Assembly (NCBI GenBank): GCA_902524655.1
Contig: CABZEG010000003.1
Coordinates: forward strand, 1-64,000
Direction: 5' to 3'
Length of the DNA stretch: 64,000 nucleotides
Source of the DNA: an uncultured Alphaproteobacteria bacterium
Lineage (GTDB): Bacteria > Pseudomonadota > Alphaproteobacteria > Rhodobacterales > Rhodobacteraceae
Made by a program: the position numbers and the translations under genes. Each line of letters opens with the position of its first letter. Within the stretch, counting starts at the first letter, position 1. Shown here in pieces: positions 10,548 through 20,477 of the stretch. A model generated the notes under the pieces. That model was not told the DNA's origin, did not search any database, and saw only the letters and a program-made list of their open reading frames with translations.

Positions 10548-11473
10548 TGACTGATGTCTTAAATTTAACTATTCCAATGTTTTCTTTAATTGGTATCGGC
10601 TACCTATTGAAAAAAATTCAGTTTATGTCGGAACTGGATGGTACTGTTTTATCAAAGTTTGCTTTTTATATTTTGCTACCCCCACTTATGTTCACAAGTA
10701 TCCTTTCGGGCGATGCCAGTAAAAGCTTAAACTTAAATTTCATTCTTAGTTACGAGATTATAACAATATCGATCTTTGGTCTCACCTATCTTATTGGACT
10801 TTTTATAAAACTCAAGACCATGGAGAAAGCGATCTTCGGCTTAAATGCCGCCTACCCAAATTATGGTTATATAGGTGTCCCCTTATGCATTTTAGCGTTC
10901 GGCACAGAGGCTGCTATACCTTTAGCGTTGATCCTACTAGCTGATACTTTTATTTTGTTGAGCACTCTTATATTTTATAAATTAACAGAGAATAGAAAAA
11001 CCAGCCTGAAAGAGTTGGGAAAAGAAGTAATTGAGCGCTTCGTTTACAACCCACTTATGATGTCTGTTATTGCAGCCTTTATATTTTCAACTGCAGACAT
11101 AAAAATAATAACAGCTATTGACAGAACACTTTCGATTGTCGCCGCATCGGCCACTGCCGTCGCTTTAATTGCGCTTGGCGTCTCACTAAATGTAGGGTCA
11201 GTTAAAAATCAAAAGAGTGTTTTGTTCATTATAACATTAATAAAACTCGTAGTACATCCGATATTAATATTTACCATTTTCCAATTTCAAAGTGGTATTG
11301 ATCCTATGTGGGTTAAAACAGCAATTGTTTGTGCCAGCTTACCGGTTGCCGCTAATGTTTTCGTTTTAGCAAATTATTACAAAACATTTTCTAATGAAAG
11401 TGCTGCTGCTATAACTATAACAACAATAGTTTCAAGCATAACAGTCACAGTTACGTTATTGTTGACCTTGTAA
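10547..11473 (+). CDS. AEC (auxin efflux carrier) family transporter
   Basis: MTDVLNLTIPMFSLIGIGYLLKKIQFMSELDGTVLSKFAFYILLPPLMFTSI...NAAYPNYGYIGVPL; ~10 TM. Confidence 0.92.
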   Translation: MTDVLNLTIPMFSLIGIGYLLKKIQFMSELDGTVLSKFAFYILLPPLMFTSILSGDASKSLNLNFILSYEIITISIFGLTYLIGLFIKLKTMEKAIFGLNAAYPNYGYIGVPLCILAFGTEAAIPLALILLADTFILLSTLIFYKLTENRKTSLKELGKEVIERFVYNPLMMSVIAAFIFSTADIKIITAIDRTLSIVAASATAVALIALGVSLNVGSVKNQKSVLFIITLIKLVVHPILIFTIFQFQSGIDPMWVKTAIVCASLPVAANVFVLANYYKTFSNESAAAITITTIVSSITVTVTLLLTL

Positions 11474-11485
11474 TTCTTTTTTACG

Positions 11486-13318
11486 TTATTGAGTAAGTTC
11501 TTCCAATTCAAGCCAACGCTCTTCGTACTCTTCCAATTGCTCTTTCGCTAGTTTGAGTTCCTTGGTCATTTCGAGAAAGCCGTCGGGATCGCTTTTATAA
11601 AAATCTCCATTGGATAACTTTTCTGTGAGTGTATTAATCTCGGCTTCCTTATCTTCAATTTTCTTAGGAAGATTTTTCAATTCATATTCAAGCTTGTAGG
11701 TTAATTTCTTGGTTTCAGAATAATATTTTTTCGTTTCTACTTCTTTTACCTGCTTGATATTTTCCTTCTTCTTATCATTTTTTTTTGACGGGGACCTCTT
11801 TTGATTGAGATAATCAGAATACCCTCCGATACACTCTTCAATTTTTCCATCTCCCTCAAACGCCAATACTTTAGTTACCGTCTGATCTAAAAAGTCGCGG
11901 TCATGTGAAACCAATAATAATGTACCCTCATAATTGATAAGAATCTCTTCAAGCATATCCAGAGTTTCCATATCGAGATCATTTGTGGGTTCGTCAAGAA
12001 TAAGACACGTTTTTGGATCTGCTAAAATCTTTGCAAGTTTTAAACGATTTTTTTGACCACCCGACAGTGTCCCCACTTTATCCAGCACGACGCTTGGATC
12101 AAACATAAAGTCTTTCAAATAACCATAGATATGGCGTGTCTTGCCACGAACATCAATAAAATCGCCTCCATTGGGCGCCATTACATCTTTTAATCGATCG
12201 TTTGATCTCAAATCACTTCTATTTTGATCAAAGTATGAAAACTCGATTGTTTTTTGGACTTTCACGCTTCCACGATCGGCTTCTAATTCCTTAAGAATAA
12301 GTTTTAAAAAGGTTGATTTCCCTGATCCATTTTTACCAATGATCCCAATACGATCCCCTCTCTTAATACGAATATTAAAACCATTGAGGATATTAATTGT
12401 TTCATCATCATTCTGAAATGATTTATGAACATTATAAAATTCACAAATGACTTTCGTATGATTATCGAGATCTTTAATGGGCTCATAACTGATTTTTTTG
12501 GTAGCACGACGATATGCCGACTCATCGGCCTTTAACTTATCTCTCATTTCACGTACCTGACTGAGGCGTCGCACATTTCTTTTTACACGTGCCTTTACAC
12601 CGCGGGATGCCCACTCCACTTCTTGAGCTACGATTTGTTTTCTTTTTTGAAGTTCGCGCTCCTCTTGCTCTAAGAGCATTGTTGACCATTCATTAAAAAA
12701 CTTAAACCCTTTGGGGCTGACTTTGAGTTTTCCTCTATCCAACCAAAATACCTTATTCGTTATATTTTCTAAAAAGCGTTTATCGTGGGAAATGCAGAGT
12801 ATTGCTCCCTGATAATTGTTCAGATAACCCTCTAGCCAACTAATTGCTTCGAGGTCTAAATGGTTCGTTGGTTCATCAAGCAAAAGAATATCGGGCTCTT
12901 CAACAAAGGCTTTTGCCAAGCCTGCTCTTCGGAGCTGCCCTCCCGATAGCATTGTCATCGGTTTTTTTACATCTAATTCGAGTGCTTCGGCTGCAATATC
13001 CACTTTATATTGATAGAGCTCACGGTCTACTCCTTTGATGTTATTAAATATAAAATCGAATACCGTTTCTGTTTCATCTGGTTGAAAGTCTTGGACCAAA
13101 TATCCTATTGTTGTTCCAGGATTTTCCCAGCGATCCCCTTCATCCAGTGACTTAACACCTGTTATAATGTTCATAATTGTTGATTTACCCGCACCATTTT
13201 TTCCAACGAGAGCAATGCGGCTACCCTGATGTATATTCAACGTAAGATCTTCAAATACAGGTATCTCTTTATATCGAACGAGCGCATCTTTTACAGAAAA
13301 TATAAGTTGTGAAGACAT
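11486..13318 (-). CDS. uup: ABC-F family ATPase (Uup-like)
   Basis: Two ABC cassettes (GKNGAGKST / LSGGQLRR; GKNGSGKST / LSGGQKNR) plus C-terminal coiled coil; 610 aa. Confidence 0.92.
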   Translation of the reverse strand: MSSQLIFSVKDALVRYKEIPVFEDLTLNIHQGSRIALVGKNGAGKSTIMNIITGVKSLDEGDRWENPGTTIGYLVQDFQPDETETVFDFIFNNIKGVDRELYQYKVDIAAEALELDVKKPMTMLSGGQLRRAGLAKAFVEEPDILLLDEPTNHLDLEAISWLEGYLNNYQGAILCISHDKRFLENITNKVFWLDRGKLKVSPKGFKFFNEWSTMLLEQEERELQKRKQIVAQEVEWASRGVKARVKRNVRRLSQVREMRDKLKADESAYRRATKKISYEPIKDLDNHTKVICEFYNVHKSFQNDDETINILNGFNIRIKRGDRIGIIGKNGSGKSTFLKLILKELEADRGSVKVQKTIEFSYFDQNRSDLRSNDRLKDVMAPNGGDFIDVRGKTRHIYGYLKDFMFDPSVVLDKVGTLSGGQKNRLKLAKILADPKTCLILDEPTNDLDMETLDMLEEILINYEGTLLLVSHDRDFLDQTVTKVLAFEGDGKIEECIGGYSDYLNQKRSPSKKNDKKKENIKQVKEVETKKYYSETKKLTYKLEYELKNLPKKIEDKEAEINTLTEKLSNGDFYKSDPDGFLEMTKELKLAKEQLEEYEERWLELEELTQ

Positions 13319-13347
13319 TAATTTATTTAAAATAAATAGTGTTTTTG

Positions 13348-13424
13348 TGGCGCACCGGGGAGGATTCGAACCCCCGACCCCCTGATTCGTAGTCAGGTAC
13401 TCTATCCAGCTGAGCTACCGGTGC
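13348..13424 (-). tRNA. tRNA-Arg(ACG), CCA encoded
   Basis: Minus strand GCACCGGTAGCTCAGCTGGATAGAGTACCTGACTACGAATCAGGGGGTCGGGGGTTCGAATCCTCCCCGGTGCGCCA folds as cloverleaf; anticodon ACG. Confidence 0.97.
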
Positions 13425-13563
13425 ATTTATTGCAAATTTAATGAGGAGTTACCGAATTGTAAATAAAATTTCTCCTTATTATTAATGGTTCAATTATTAT
13501 AAATAGCTAATTGACAATAAAGCTCGTTTCTATTAAGCAATAAGGCTTGAAGGGAATTGAGTA

Positions 13564-13698
13564 ATGAAAAGAACATATCAACCCAGTAATCGAGTTAGAA
13601 AGCGTCGCCACGGCTTTCGTCTGCGTTCAGCTACAAGTGCTGGCAGAAAGATACTTAACCGACGACGCGCACGCGGTAGAAAGACGTTATCCGCATAA
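13564..13698 (+). CDS. rpmH: 50S ribosomal protein L34 (44 aa, not in ORF track)
   Basis: Translated: [44 protein letters not shown]. Confidence 0.98.
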   Translation: MKRTYQPSNRVRKRRHGFRLRSATSAGRKILNRRRARGRKTLSA

Positions 13699-13733
13699 TA
13701 TTCTAGTAGTCTTGACGACTGCAGGGAGTACTT

Positions 13734-14096
13734 ATGGATATCCAGACAATCAAAAAGCGCCGGGACTTTCTTAAAGGTAATAATTCTCCTTATGCTGCTA
13801 TGCCATCCGTGGTCGTTCAAAGCTACATGCGAACTGATGAAGTAGTGCAGACAGATGAAACCGTAATGATGGGAATTACATGTTCGAAAAAAGTCGGGAA
13901 TGCTGTCAAACGGAACAGAGCAAAACGGCGATTAAGAGAGGCAGGAAAGATTGTACTTAAGGAAATCGGTATAAAAAAAACAAACTATATTTTCATTGCT
14001 CGAAAGGATACAACTATCAAAGTAAAATTTACCGATCTTTGTAGTGATATAGAATCCGGAATAAAGAGGATATACGGCCAGGAGAAAAGTAAATAG
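13734..14096 (+). CDS. rnpA: Ribonuclease P protein component
   Basis: IQTIKKRRDFLKG...GITCSKKVGNAVKRNRAKRRLREA; follows rpmH. Confidence 0.96.
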   Translation: MDIQTIKKRRDFLKGNNSPYAAMPSVVVQSYMRTDEVVQTDETVMMGITCSKKVGNAVKRNRAKRRLREAGKIVLKEIGIKKTNYIFIARKDTTIKVKFTDLCSDIESGIKRIYGQEKSK

Positions 14097-14342
14097 ATGC
14101 TTATAAAAATTATTTCCTTTCCTATTCACATATATCGTCTTTTCATTAGCCCGTTAACTGGAAAGAATTGTCGCTTTGAGCCAACATGCTCTGAATACGC
14201 CTTAGCCGCCTTAAAAACCCATGGGGTTTTTTATGGATCCTTTCTGTCTATAAAGCGCATACTAAAATGTCATCCGTTTAGCCGATACTCTGGTTATGAT
14301 CCTTTACCGAACAAAAAAAAATCAAAAGACATTACTCGATAA
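14097..14342 (+). CDS. yidD: Membrane protein insertion efficiency factor YidD
   Basis: [31 protein letters not shown]...KRILKCHPF. Confidence 0.96.
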   Translation: MLIKIISFPIHIYRLFISPLTGKNCRFEPTCSEYALAALKTHGVFYGSFLSIKRILKCHPFSRYSGYDPLPNKKKSKDITR

Positions 14343-14408
14343 ATCGATTGAATTAAGTCATTAGTAACCATATATTAGTCGCAGAATATTTAAGAGAAGG
14401 CAGAGCAG

Positions 14409-16208
14409 ATGGATGATCAGAATAAGAACCTTTTATTGGCAACGTCCCTAAGTTTTTTAGTACTGCTTGGTTGGATGCTCATGTTTCCACCAGAGCCAAT
14501 AGAAGAAGTGAATCCTGAACAAACAACAGAACAAGTTACACAAGAAGATAACCAAGGGGGTATTGGTCTCAGCACTCCAGTACAAGTTGATACTAACCAA
14601 AGGAAGCAAAAACAAGATACATCTGCAGACGCACCGCGAGTATCAATAGAAACATCACGACTATCGGGTTCTTTATCTCTACGAGGTGGTAAAATAGATA
14701 GCCTTAAACTACTAGATTATTTTGAGACACAGGAACAGAACTCAAAGAATATTGAGCTTTTTCAGTATGAAAATGAAAACTATTATGCTGTTTATGGATG
14801 GTCATCGCGAGACAGAGAAAATGTTCCAACTCCTAATACAATCTGGACCCTTGCAAAAGGTAAAACGCTCACACCCAATACACCTGTAACGCTACAATGG
14901 GTGAGCCCGAAGGGGGTCATATTTGAAAGGGAAATCTCCATCGATGAAGATTTTCTTTTCACTATAAAGCAGCGTGTGTTTAATCAATCAAATGCGACCA
15001 TTGATTTGGCAGCTTACGGAATATTAGCCCGCCATAGCGCCCCCGAAACTATTGGCTTTTATATTCTTCATGAAGGGATAGTAGGGTATAATGATGGCGA
15101 ACTGGTTGAGTTGTCGTATGACGATATAACAGATCAAAAGTATGACGATAGAGAACGAGCTAATCTTGAAATCTACGAGATTACAGAAAATGGCTGGATT
15201 GGTTTTACCGATAAATATTGGATGTCAACACTCGTTGGCGAACCCAAAAGTAAATTTAAAATGGCTAGTAAATACAATGAAGCAAATGATATTTACCAAG
15301 CCGATATTCGTCATCCTCTGCAGAGCATTGGGTCTGGACAATCTACGGAAGTAAAAACATATCTATTTGCGGGTGCTAAAGAGGTGAATACGATAAAAAC
15401 GTACCAGAAAGAGGCCGATTTTGCTGACTTTATCGACACCGTTGACTGGGGATGGTTTTTCTTTCTAACTAAACCAATTTTTTCCTTACTTGATTATTGC
15501 AATAAGCTTGTAGGGAATATGGGCTGGGCGATCATTCTTCTTACGCTAGTTGTAAAGACCGTATTACTTCCACTTGCTTATAAATCTTATGTTTCAATGT
15601 CGAAGTTAAAGCAACTACAGCCAGAGATGGAAAAGATAAAGAAAAGAGCTGCTGATGACCGAATGAAGTTGCAACAGGAAATGATGGCTTTATACAAGAA
15701 GGAAAAGGTCAATCCTGCTGCCGGCTGCTTGCCAATACTTCTGCAAATTCCGATATTCTTTTCTTTATACAAAGTGCTTTTTGTAACTATTGAGGTAAGG
15801 CATGCTCCGTTCATAGGATGGATCACAGACCTGTCAGCTCCCGATCCTAGCTCTATATTAAACTTATTCGGCCTATTACCATTCTCGCCTCCTGGTCCGG
15901 AAAGCTTTCTTGTTATTTTTTCTATTGGGGTCTACCCGATCCTTATGGGTATAACAATGTGGTTGCAACAGAAGCTTAATCCAGCGCCAACCGATAAAAC
16001 ACAGCAAATGATTTTTGCATGGATGCCTTGGATGTTCATGTTCCTTCTTGGGCAGTTCTCTAGTGGCCTAGTAATTTATTGGGTAGCAAATAATATCATC
16101 ACGTTTGCACAACAGTATTTTATTATGGCATCACAAGGTGTAAAACCAGATATTTTTGGAAATATTCTGAGCTCCTTTAAAAAGGAAGGGGCCTCCAAAG
16201 AAAACTAA
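14409..16208 (+). CDS. yidC: Membrane protein insertase YidC
   Basis: N-term MDDQNKNLLLATSLSFLVLLGWMLMFP; C-term YidC/Oxa1 core KVNPAAGCLPILLQIPIFFSLYKVLFVTIE; 599 aa. Confidence 0.97.
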   Translation: MDDQNKNLLLATSLSFLVLLGWMLMFPPEPIEEVNPEQTTEQVTQEDNQGGIGLSTPVQVDTNQRKQKQDTSADAPRVSIETSRLSGSLSLRGGKIDSLKLLDYFETQEQNSKNIELFQYENENYYAVYGWSSRDRENVPTPNTIWTLAKGKTLTPNTPVTLQWVSPKGVIFEREISIDEDFLFTIKQRVFNQSNATIDLAAYGILARHSAPETIGFYILHEGIVGYNDGELVELSYDDITDQKYDDRERANLEIYEITENGWIGFTDKYWMSTLVGEPKSKFKMASKYNEANDIYQADIRHPLQSIGSGQSTEVKTYLFAGAKEVNTIKTYQKEADFADFIDTVDWGWFFFLTKPIFSLLDYCNKLVGNMGWAIILLTLVVKTVLLPLAYKSYVSMSKLKQLQPEMEKIKKRAADDRMKLQQEMMALYKKEKVNPAAGCLPILLQIPIFFSLYKVLFVTIEVRHAPFIGWITDLSAPDPSSILNLFGLLPFSPPGPESFLVIFSIGVYPILMGITMWLQQKLNPAPTDKTQQMIFAWMPWMFMFLLGQFSSGLVIYWVANNIITFAQQYFIMASQGVKPDIFGNILSSFKKEGASKEN

Positions 16209-16222
16209 TAAAGGAGCAATAG

Positions 16223-16840
16223 ATTACAAAATCACCTTTATTAAATGAAGTCTCTTTTTTAAAAGGAGTGGCTCGGATTGATGGTTTGCCTCCTGATAGA
16301 GAAGCAGAAGTATGCTTCATTGGCCGCTCTAACGTGGGGAAATCCTCACTCATTAATGCACTATTTGAAAGAAGAAACCTGGCAAGGACTTCCAAGACAC
16401 CAGGTCGAACTCAAGAGTTAAATTTTTTCTCATTAGGTGAAAGTTGCTATATCGTTGACCTCCCAGGCTACGGTTACGCAAAAGCGTCAAAAGATAAAAG
16501 ATCAGATTGGCAGACTCTTATAAAGTCATATATCGCGGAAAGACGTTCACTAAAGAGGGTATTTACTCTTGTCGATGCAAGGCATGGGTTAAAAGATAAT
16601 GATAGAGAATTTTTCTCTTTTTTGGATACCTATGCCGTGAGTTATCAAATAATACTTACCAAAATAGATAAAGTTAAAAAAACTGATATGCCAAAACTGC
16701 TTGAAGAAATAAATTATAAAATAAAAGAACACCCTGCCTGCAACACGGAATTTTTTCTTACATCAGCAATCGAAAAAAGCGGTATCGGTGAAATTAGAGA
16801 CGTAATGTTCTCAATTTTAGGTTTAAATCAAAATAATTGA
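16223..16840 (+). CDS. engB: Ribosome biogenesis GTP-binding protein YihA/YsxC (EngB); start uncertain (ATT at 16223 or GTG at 16268)
   Basis: CFIGRSNVGKSSLINALFERRNLARTSKTPGRTQELNFF...VDLPGYGYAKASK; N-terminal region upstream of GTG looks conserved. Confidence 0.9.
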   Translation: MTKSPLLNEVSFLKGVARIDGLPPDREAEVCFIGRSNVGKSSLINALFERRNLARTSKTPGRTQELNFFSLGESCYIVDLPGYGYAKASKDKRSDWQTLIKSYIAERRSLKRVFTLVDARHGLKDNDREFFSFLDTYAVSYQIILTKIDKVKKTDMPKLLEEINYKIKEHPACNTEFFLTSAIEKSGIGEIRDVMFSILGLNQNN

Positions 16841-16873
16841 CAAATCAGCATTATAATTGCATTAGGTTTTGCT

Positions 16874-17740
16874 ATGAACGGTAAAATAAAAAATAATTTT
16901 AAACAAACAGCAGCCACGCTGGCTGAAGCGCTACCATACATCCAGAGATATGAGGGCTCGACAATAGTTATTAAGCTTGGTGGTCATGCTATGACAAGTA
17001 AACCCTCAATGGAAAATTTTGCGCGCGATATTGTTTTAATAAAGCAATGTGGCGTCAACCCAGTGATAGTGCATGGCGGTGGACCTATGATTAATAAGGT
17101 ATTATCTGATTTAAAAATTGAAAGTGAATTTACTGAGGGAAAAAGGATAACAGATGGCAAAACTATGGAAGTCGTTGAAATGGTGCTCTCTGGGAATGTT
17201 AACAAATCTATAGTTAATGCAATAAATAGCCAAGGTGGGAAAGGTGTTGGACTATCCGGAAAAGATGCTAATATGATAGAATGTGAGCAAGACAATCCCA
17301 AACTTGGATTTGTTGGGAAGATAAAAAAAGTTGACACTGATATAGTCCAGAATTTTATAAAGAGTGACTTTATCCCCGTTATTGCCCCCATCGGTTTTGG
17401 AATAAAGGGCGAGACTTTTAATATTAATGGTGATACAGCAGCGGGTGCTATAGCCTCAAGTCTCTTCGCTGATCGTCTCTTACTGCTAACGGATGTGGTC
17501 GGTGTGAAAAATAGCGACGATCAGTTAATTAATCAATTGACTATAGAAGAAGCAAGAAACTTAATAGGTTCAGGAATTATTAACTCGGGAATGATCCCCA
17601 AGGTAAATACATCAATAAAAGCTATTGAAAAGGGTGTCAGGGCATCGGTTATAATTGATGGAAGAGTTGATCATGCCTGCCTTCTCGAGCTCTTTACTAG
17701 CCACGGTGTAGGCACTCTGTTTAAAAAAACTTTTGATTAG
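16874..17740 (+). CDS. argB: Acetylglutamate kinase
   Basis: IVIKLGGHAM...PVIVHGGGPMINKVL...FNINGDTAAGAIASSL...GMIPKVN. Confidence 0.97.
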   Translation: MNGKIKNNFKQTAATLAEALPYIQRYEGSTIVIKLGGHAMTSKPSMENFARDIVLIKQCGVNPVIVHGGGPMINKVLSDLKIESEFTEGKRITDGKTMEVVEMVLSGNVNKSIVNAINSQGGKGVGLSGKDANMIECEQDNPKLGFVGKIKKVDTDIVQNFIKSDFIPVIAPIGFGIKGETFNINGDTAAGAIASSLFADRLLLLTDVVGVKNSDDQLINQLTIEEARNLIGSGIINSGMIPKVNTSIKAIEKGVRASVIIDGRVDHACLLELFTSHGVGTLFKKTFD

Positions 17741-17749
17741 TCTTTAGGA

Positions 17750-18398
17750 ATGTCAGATACCCTGCGAACAATTCAAAAAATGCTGAATAAAAAAAGCCTT
17801 GATATCGTAGGCTCTTTCAATCCAGATAGGTCTGATAATGTTTGCTCTAAAATAAAAACCATTTTGCTATTAGGGCCGAAAGAACCCTTTTTTTGGGACG
17901 TATTTAAAAAAAGTTGCGAATACAGGGATGATGTAGAAAACCCACTTGATAGATGGTCAAAAAAAAACCATAAAAGAAATTGCAATAAAATTGAATGCGA
18001 GATCATTTTTTCCTTTTGAGGCACCCTTTCAGCCGTTTATTGATTGGGCTAAAAAGTGTTCAACAATAGGATCATCTCCTGTTCGCCTTCTAGTACATAA
18101 AGAGAAAGGCCTATTTATTTCTTTTCGAGGTGCCCGCGGTATAAATGAATATATTGAATCACCAAATAACTCGAAAGATATCTATACCCCCTGTGAGAAA
18201 CCATGTCTCACTGCTTGTCCAGTAAGTGCGCTTAACCAAGACGGCTATGATGTGATTCGATGTAAGGAACATTTGAACACAGCTAGTGTTCAAGAATGTA
18301 TAGACGGCTGCCTTGTCAGAAGATCCTGTTCCTCTGGTCAGAATTTAAGACTTAAGGAACAATCAAATTTTCATATGAATGCTTTTCTGAGCCATTAG
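17750..18398 (+). CDS. 4Fe-4S ferredoxin-like protein, frame-disrupted at A9 tract 17959-17967
   Basis: ORF 17750..18019 continues into ORF 17946..18398 if one A is removed (...NPLDRWSKKTIKEIAIKLNARSFFPFEAPFQPFIDW...); CEKPCLTACPVSALNQDGYDV cysteine cluster. Confidence 0.8.
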
Positions 18399-18399
18399 G

Positions 18400-19164
18400 T
18401 TAATGACCTAATATCTGACTCAAAAACAGCTTTGTTCTATCGGACTTTGGGTTTTTGAAAAACTCTTCCGGCTCGTTTTGTTCAACAATCTGACCATCGT
18501 CCATGAATATAACTCTATCAGCAACCTGTCTGGCAAAGCCCATCTCATGTGTAACACAAATCATGGTCATACCCTCTTCAGCTAGCTGAATCATAGTATC
18601 CAGCACCTCTTTAATCATTTCGGGATCCAATGCGGAAGTCACTTCATCAAATAACATTATTCTTGGTTTCATGCATAGAGATCTTGCAATTGCTACTCTT
18701 TGTTGTTGTCCACCAGAAAGTTGACCTGGGTATTTATGAGCCTGTTCAGGGATTTTCACTTTTTCAAGCATTTCCATTGCGATCTCTGTAGCTTCTTTTT
18801 CCGGAGTTTCTCGTACCCACATCGGCGCTAGAGTACAATTTTCTAAAGTTGTAAGATGAGGGAATAAGTTAAAGTGCTGAAAGACCATACCAACTTCAGA
18901 TCTAATCTTATCAATATTCTTTAGGTCAGTGGTTAGCTCTGTACCGTCAACAATTATGCTTCCCTTTTGATGCTCTTCAAGTCTATTAATGCATCTTATC
19001 AATGTTGATTTACCAGATCCAGATGGACCGCAGACAACAATTCTCTCACCTCTTCTCACTTCCAGATTAATATCCCTAAGTACGTGGAAGTTACCAAACC
19101 ACTTGTTCATATCAGATATGTGGATAGCTACTTCATCTGTTATGTTTATCTTAGTTTTTTCCAT
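18400..19164 (-). CDS. aapP: Polar amino-acid ABC transporter ATP-binding protein (AapP/GlnQ-like)
   Basis: [25 protein letters not shown]...[35 protein letters not shown]. Confidence 0.93.
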   Translation of the reverse strand: MEKTKINITDEVAIHISDMNKWFGNFHVLRDINLEVRRGERIVVCGPSGSGKSTLIRCINRLEEHQKGSIIVDGTELTTDLKNIDKIRSEVGMVFQHFNLFPHLTTLENCTLAPMWVRETPEKEATEIAMEMLEKVKIPEQAHKYPGQLSGGQQQRVAIARSLCMKPRIMLFDEVTSALDPEMIKEVLDTMIQLAEEGMTMICVTHEMGFARQVADRVIFMDDGQIVEQNEPEEFFKNPKSDRTKLFLSQILGH

Positions 19165-19196
19165 ATCAATCTTACTCCTATCCTAAATAGATATTT

Positions 19197-20477
19197 CTAT
19201 TTATCTGTTTTTAATTTTCTTTCTAAATATTGTGAGTACTGGGACATACCCCAACAAAAAATAAAAAACATCAATCCAATAGCAACGTAGAGTTCCCAAT
19301 AAATACCATTCCACTTTTGATCCGCTCTTATTGTCGACGCAAGCCCTACCGGATCTCTTAGGCTTATTATAGATACAAGCGTTGTATCTTTAAACAAGCC
19401 AATAAAGGTGTTCACAATACCTGGAATAGATATTTTTAGTGCCTGTGGCATAATTATAAGTCGTTGTGATTGCCAATATGTGAGCCCTAAAGACGCTGAC
19501 GCTTCATGCTGACCTAATGGCAATCCCGCGAGCCCGCCTCGAATTACCTCCGCCATATACGCTGCGGAAAACAGTGTAACCATAATTACTACTCTCAACA
19601 CAATATCAAAGTTGGTTCCTGGGGGTAAAAAGTAGTTTAATAGAACGGACGCAACAAATAGCAATGTTATTAGCGGTACGCCTCTTATAAACTCAATGAA
19701 CCCTACGCATATCATTTTTATTACTGGTAAATTAGATTGTCTGCCCAATGCCAATAAAATCCCAATGGGAAAAGACGCGACAATTCCTGTAACTCCTACG
19801 ATCAGAGACAAAGTAAATCCACCCATCTTTAAAGACTCAACGAAAGGAAGATTAATAGGCAAAATAGCGTTAAGAAGACCTACCAACCAATTGGAGATAA
19901 AGAGAAAAAATACAGCAGTAAATAAGAAGGCAAGGATAGCTGCTATCATATAGTTTTTTAGATACCGTCTTATCAAAGTCAGAAAAAAAAGCACTCCTAA
20001 AGTTAACCCAATATATACTATACTAATTGACCAAACCGATCCCCCCCACAGCAGCCAAACAGCTAATCCGGGGTAAATTATTGAGAACCAAAAAAAACGA
20101 AAAAACTTTGGAAATAATATGGGAACGATGGCAAGTAATAAAAAGATAAAAGTTAATGTAGGCCTCCAATACTCCTCAGCTGGATAAAGTCCAAAAAGCA
20201 ATTGCTTCCATCTAGCTGCAAGTACTGAAAAGCACGCTACATCAGGGTCTAGGTCTAGACATTCTCTTAGCGATTTAGTATTCCAGTGTCCTCCATAAGC
20301 CCAAGGTATAAAATCCCATAACATGATAACTATAAAGTATACGGACAACACTGTGAGTATCGAGTTAAGCCATGATGAAAATAAATTTTGCCTTAGCCAT
20401 CCAATAAGCCCAACCTCTGTAATTGGGGGCGGTGATGGTGGTATTTCTTTTTTTCTTACAAAAGCTATCTTGGTCAT
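19197..20477 (-). CDS. aapM: Polar amino-acid ABC transporter permease (AapM-like)
   Basis: FIEFIRGVPLITLLFVASVLLNYFLPPG...EVIRGGLAGLPLGQHEASASLGLTYWQSQRLIIMPQALKISIPGIVNTFIGLFKDTTLVSII. Confidence 0.92.
   Translation of the reverse strand: MTKIAFVRKKEIPPSPPPITEVGLIGWLRQNLFSSWLNSILTVLSVYFIVIMLWDFIPWAYGGHWNTKSLRECLDLDPDVACFSVLAARWKQLLFGLYPAEEYWRPTLTFIFLLLAIVPILFPKFFRFFWFSIIYPGLAVWLLWGGSVWSISIVYIGLTLGVLFFLTLIRRYLKNYMIAAILAFLFTAVFFLFISNWLVGLLNAILPINLPFVESLKMGGFTLSLIVGVTGIVASFPIGILLALGRQSNLPVIKMICVGFIEFIRGVPLITLLFVASVLLNYFLPPGTNFDIVLRVVIMVTLFSAAYMAEVIRGGLAGLPLGQHEASASLGLTYWQSQRLIIMPQALKISIPGIVNTFIGLFKDTTLVSIISLRDPVGLASTIRADQKWNGIYWELYVAIGLMFFIFCWGMSQYSQYLERKLKTDK

Noticed and set aside
13500-13563. 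TTGACA at 13511-13516 as -35 box for rpmH
   Set aside because: No -10 element at a good 16-18 nt spacing; not strong enough to list as a promoter
13578-13820. 80-aa minus-strand ORF over rpmH/rnpA
   Set aside because: Antisense to L34, which is unambiguous on the plus strand
16984-17391. 135-aa minus-strand ORF inside argB
   Set aside because: Antisense shadow ORF of a conserved kinase gene
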